From: Peribacillus deserti
Lineage (GTDB): Bacteria > Bacillota > Bacilli > Bacillales > DSM-1321
Assembly: GCF_016909175.1 (NCBI RefSeq)
Contig: NZ_JAFBFI010000020.1
Location: 1 to 57,076, forward strand
Reading direction: 5' to 3'
DNA length: 57,076 nt
The notes beneath the pieces were generated by a model. The model did no database searches. It had not been told where the DNA came from and saw only the letters and a program-made list of their open reading frames with translations. A program made the position numbers and the translations under genes. Positions 54,130 to 57,076 of the stretch are shown piece after piece. Every line of letters starts with the position of its first letter. Within the stretch, counting starts at the first letter, position 1.

Positions 54130-55545
54130 GTGCGGGAATCTGACCAAAAAGCCCTTGAATATGCCATTAATGAAATTACGGAAATTGCTACAGGTTTTGG
54201 GCTCGACTTTTATCCGATGCGGTATGAAATATGTCCCTCAGAAATTATTTATACATTTGGAGCTTACGGAATGCCGACCAGATTTTCTCATTGGAGTTTT
54301 GGAAAGCAATTCCATAAGATGAAGCTGCATTATGATTTAGGATTAAGTAAGATTTATGAGCTGGTCATTAATTCGGACCCTTGTTATGCTTTTTTACTGG
54401 ATTCCAATTCCCTTATTCAAAATAAATTAATTGTTGCCCATGTTCTTGCACACTGCGATTTCTTCAAAAATAACGTCCGATTTCAAAATACAAAGCGGGA
54501 TATGGTAGAAAGCATGGCAGCTACTGCAGACCGAATCCGGCAGTACGAAATTCAATACGGGAAGGAAGAGGTCGAATCTTTCCTGGATGCCATTCTTGCT
54601 GTTGAAGAACATATAGATCCTTCATTAATGAGGCCAAAGCTAAGCTGGTCCCTGCATGATAGTGAAGATGAGTCGAGTGAGAAAACAATATCCACCCCAT
54701 ATGATGACCTATGGAAACTAGATCAGAAAAACTCTGTAGAAAAACCAGAAAAACGAAAAACTCAAAAATTTCCACCTAAGCCGGAAAAAGATATTCTCCT
54801 CTTTATTGAGCAATACAGCCGGCATCTGTCTGAATGGCAGCGTGATATTCTTACCATGATGCGTGAGGAAATGCTGTATTTCTGGCCGCAGCTGGAAACG
54901 AAGATTATGAATGAGGGCTGGGCATCTTACTGGCATCAGCGGATACTTCGGGAACTTAATCTAACGAGCAGCGAATCCATTGAGTTTGCTAAACTGAATG
55001 CAGGAGTGGTGCAGCCTTCACGAACCAGCATCAACCCATATTATTTAGGCCTGAAGATATTTGAGGATATTGAAGAACGCTACAATAATCCTACAAAAGA
55101 AATGAAGGAACGTGGAATAAAGCCAGGATCAGGCCGTGAACAAATGTTTGAGGTTAGAGAAATTGAGTCAGATATCTCTTTTCTAAGGAATTATCTCACC
55201 AAGGACCTTGTCATGAGAGAAGATATGTACTTATTCCAAAAGCAGGGGAAAGAATACAAGGTTGTTGATAAGCAGTGGGAGCATGTACGTGACCAGCTTG
55301 TCAGCATGCGGGTCAATGGGGGCTTTCCATTTATTACAGTCAACGATGGAGACTATTTAAAAAATGGGGAGCTGTATCTAAAGCATTGGTTTGAAGATAT
55401 CGAATTAGATGTAAAATACCTGGAAAAAGTACTCCCATATCTACATCAGCTTTGGGGCAGGCCTGTGCATATGGAAAGCGTATTTGAAGGAAGAAATATT
55501 GTGTTCAGCTACGATGGGAAAGGTGTACATCGGAAGTATATATAA
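54130..55545 (+). CDS. spoVR: SpoVR family protein
   Basis: 471 residues (B. subtilis SpoVR about 468), a mother-cell protein involved in spore cortex formation; molecular role unknown. Landmarks: [30 protein letters not shown] (about 20-50, split here as one conserved block), [52 protein letters not shown] (about 270-286), and the C-terminal [21 protein letters not shown]. Start is GTG after GGGGGAGAGG. It has a sigma-E-like promoter. SpoVR, YhbH and PrkA often go together, and all three are in this window. Confidence 0.96.
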   Translation: MRESDQKALEYAINEITEIATGFGLDFYPMRYEICPSEIIYTFGAYGMPTRFSHWSFGKQFHKMKLHYDLGLSKIYELVINSDPCYAFLLDSNSLIQNKLIVAHVLAHCDFFKNNVRFQNTKRDMVESMAATADRIRQYEIQYGKEEVESFLDAILAVEEHIDPSLMRPKLSWSLHDSEDESSEKTISTPYDDLWKLDQKNSVEKPEKRKTQKFPPKPEKDILLFIEQYSRHLSEWQRDILTMMREEMLYFWPQLETKIMNEGWASYWHQRILRELNLTSSESIEFAKLNAGVVQPSRTSINPYYLGLKIFEDIEERYNNPTKEMKERGIKPGSGREQMFEVREIESDISFLRNYLTKDLVMREDMYLFQKQGKEYKVVDKQWEHVRDQLVSMRVNGGFPFITVNDGDYLKNGELYLKHWFEDIELDVKYLEKVLPYLHQLWGRPVHMESVFEGRNIVFSYDGKGVHRKYI

Positions 55546-55547
55546 AA

Positions 55548-55585
55548 AAAAGAACTGCTGTTTAAAAGACAGTAGTTCTTTTTCT
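55548..55585 (+). terminator. terminator of spoVR
   Basis: AAAGAACTGCTGT pairs with ACAGTAGTTCTTT (one mismatch), then TTTCTT. Confidence 0.85.
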
Positions 55586-55727
55586 TAGGTGATAAAAAAC
55601 CTTTATTTTCCTAAAAATGAGGGTACTATAGCATGGATTAGAGAGAAAATGAGCGGTCTTCTATTTTACATGAATGAATGGATAGTATTTTAGAAACAAA
55701 TTAACTCTGTAATTTGTGGAGGATGCC

Positions 55728-56030
55728 ATGAATGATACAAATTTTTTTCTTGCATCATTAATTCTTTGGCTATTACTACTTTCGGGAACTGTTTATCTAA
55801 TTTTAAAGCAAAAGCAAACATATCGAGTTGGAATATTATCACGTTCTATATTAAACATTGGTTTATGTATAATTATTTCTTCCCTTTGGTTTTATTCGAT
55901 CGCCATTGATGGGATAAGTCATGATATGGGGTATGATATGCCAGCAATACTCCTTGAAGATATTGCTTTGACCTTAAACTGTACTACGAATTTTTCACGT
56001 CAAAACAACAGTGTATTTAATATAGACTAA
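55728..56030 (+). CDS. small membrane protein, unknown
   Basis: About 100 residues. Two hydrophobic helices: FFLASLILWLLLLSGTVYLI (about 6-25) and SILNIGLCIIISSLWFYS (about 40-57). The C-terminal 35 residues (ISHDMGYDMPAILLEDIALT...) have no clear pattern and may be altered by a frameshift. GGAGG lies just before ATG 55728. I do not recognise the family. Confidence 0.5.
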   Translation: MNDTNFFLASLILWLLLLSGTVYLILKQKQTYRVGILSRSILNIGLCIIISSLWFYSIAIDGISHDMGYDMPAILLEDIALTLNCTTNFSRQNNSVFNID

Positions 56031-56116
56031 AATAAAGTTCACAAAAATGTCACTTATGTAAAAATTTTCGTGCATATATAATTACATTTATTCTCTAAAG
56101 AAAGGATGTTTTTATT

Positions 56117-56599
56117 TTGCCCAGTAATAAAAAAGAAGGCATTATTTTCGGGTTATTTATGTGTTTTGGAATGGTTCTTATTATGTCAGTTTACAACACA
56201 GTTTTACACGGATTTTCATCGTTTACAGTAGGGAGTGCAGTGATACAATTTGTTGTAACACTTATCGTCGCTTTTATAGCAGAATCATTAGTTGAACCGA
56301 AAGCGCGTAAAATTGCATTATCACTACCTTATAAGAAATCGAAAGAAATCAACTTTATTGTGGCGCTTGCTTTTTGTATGGTCCCTATGATGGTTCTTAT
56401 TATGTCAGTATACGGTCTTATTTTAACAGCGTTTATGACAGGAATTGAAGGTTTAATTTTCAGAGCATACATTAAAACAGTAGGTCTAAACTTCATGGTG
56501 GCTCTTCCATCGCAGTTACTAATAGTGGGACCAATATCACGTTGGCTTTTAGGTAAATACATTAAACCATCGAAGCAAAAGCCAGAATTTAACCTGTAA
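56117..56599 (+). CDS. DUF2798-type membrane protein with two internal repeats
   Basis: 160 residues, four TM helices in two similar halves: FGLFMCFGMVLIMSVYNTVL with VVTLIVAFIAESLVEP, then LAFCMVPMMVLIMSVYGLIL with FMVALPSQLLIVGPISRWLL. The repeated M.LIMSVY motif is typical of tandem DUF2798 proteins. Start is TTG at 56117; the nearby ATG is out of frame. Function unknown. A perfect 15-base terminator stem follows. Confidence 0.8.
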   Translation: MPSNKKEGIIFGLFMCFGMVLIMSVYNTVLHGFSSFTVGSAVIQFVVTLIVAFIAESLVEPKARKIALSLPYKKSKEINFIVALAFCMVPMMVLIMSVYGLILTAFMTGIEGLIFRAYIKTVGLNFMVALPSQLLIVGPISRWLLGKYIKPSKQKPEFNL

Positions 56600-56637
56600 A
56601 AACCAGCAAGCTGCATTCTGGCAGCTTGCTGGTTTAA
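56600..56637 (+). terminator. terminator of the DUF2798-type gene
   Basis: AAACCAGCAAGCTGC pairs perfectly with GCAGCTTGCTGGTTT around ATTCTG. Confidence 0.88.
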
Positions 56638-56703
56638 GGTGTTTTAGGCAGCAATTCTATTTTATCCCACGAGGACTGTTCGGAAAAATGCTATGGATAC
56701 TGA

Positions 56704-56835
56704 GCATTCACCCATATTTACTTACAATATAAAACAACTGAAGAAATCAATTTCGGTGAGTTCAATTTAAATGAAACAGGATGGGCTCACAAGGACCTAT
56801 GGGTAGATAATTTACTGCGAAAAGCAAATAAGTGA
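56704..56835 (+). pseudogene. C-terminal remnant of an unknown gene
   Basis: About 43 open codons ending TEEINFGEFNLNETG, WAHKDLWVDNLLRKANK and TGA. It reads like a real protein tail, but a stop lies directly upstream in frame and there is no start or ribosome site. The remaining 240 bases to the window end show no gene. Confidence 0.35.
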
Positions 56836-57076
56836 AGTTCTAGGTTTTGATAGAGGCGGTTTCTTATCGTAAGGACCATTAGTTTATTGAAATCGACGAA
56901 CAAGATTATGTAGTTAATAGTTATTGAACAGAGCTGTCCTTTAGAAAGCTTTTTTCTGTGAAAATAAAAAAAGAACTAGGAATCAATCCTCTCCAAAGTA
57001 ATCTAGAAGGGTAAAAAAGGCAACACGAAAATAAGGGTGTGCAGTTGGATTTTTAAAACACACTCCCGGAAAAAAT

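Overview
The window looks like a chromosomal segment of an endospore-forming, low-GC Gram-positive bacterium of the family Bacillaceae (Bacillus sensu lato). It starts in the 3' part of a 5S rRNA gene and a 15-tRNA cluster whose order (Asn-Ser-Glu-Val-Met-Asp-Phe-Thr-Tyr-Trp-His-Gln-Gly-Cys-Leu) matches the B. subtilis rrnD/trnD cluster without its last Leu gene. Many genes then follow the content of the B. subtilis rrnD to spoVR interval: queG, a yhbB-like amidase, trmL, prkA, yhbH, a yhcU-like gene, a yhcX-like gene, pgcA, a yhdB-like gene and spoVR. Strain-specific blocks lie between them.

Layout. 1-1.5 kb: 5S rRNA and tRNAs. 2.2-5.3 kb: an RND efflux permease. 5.4-9.9 kb: a lone tRNA-Gly, a B3/B4-domain protein, the queG / amidase / trmL genes and an NfrA-type flavin reductase. 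9.9-15.3 kb: a tiny 29-residue membrane peptide and sporulation-linked genes (prkA, a polysaccharide deacetylase, yhbH). 15.3-21.8 kb: alkyladenine glycosylase, a 14-TM MFS pump, a striking 20-bp-period intergenic array and a gerA-type germinant receptor operon. 21.9-26.3 kb: ald with its PucR-type regulator, and the pit / DUF47 phosphate transport pair. 26.6-36 kb: manganese catalase, aldo/keto reductase, several decayed genes (DUF1761, a VmlR-like ABC-F gene behind an intact attenuator, an unidentified remnant), an orphan sensor kinase and a haem catalase. 37-43 kb: an unusual locus with one ATP-grasp ligase and two large paralogous proteins that carry a papain-like Cys/His/Asn signature. 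43-50 kb: stress and redox genes (yjbC-like GNAT, DinB-like, WrbA-like, a lipoprotein with a GlsB-type membrane protein, an RluA-type synthase, a DsbB/thioredoxin pair). 50-57 kb: a GNAT-nitrilase fusion, pgcA, yhdB-like, spoVR and two small membrane proteins.

Three themes stand out. First, the ATP-grasp / twin cysteine-hydrolase locus (36972-43061) is the best candidate for an undescribed system: it looks like a peptide- or amide-bond forming and processing pathway, with no function I can assign. Second, four unrelated-looking intergenic arrays share a period of about 20-21 bp; three of them carry TTTATG on one strand. Third, regulatory sites recur: up to seven sigma-B-like promoters (GTTT..N12-15..GGGWAW) precede stress-type genes, and two near-identical sigma-E-like promoters precede prkA and spoVR.

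All calls come from reading the sequence. No database search was made, and TM counts, promoter calls and family names are by inspection.
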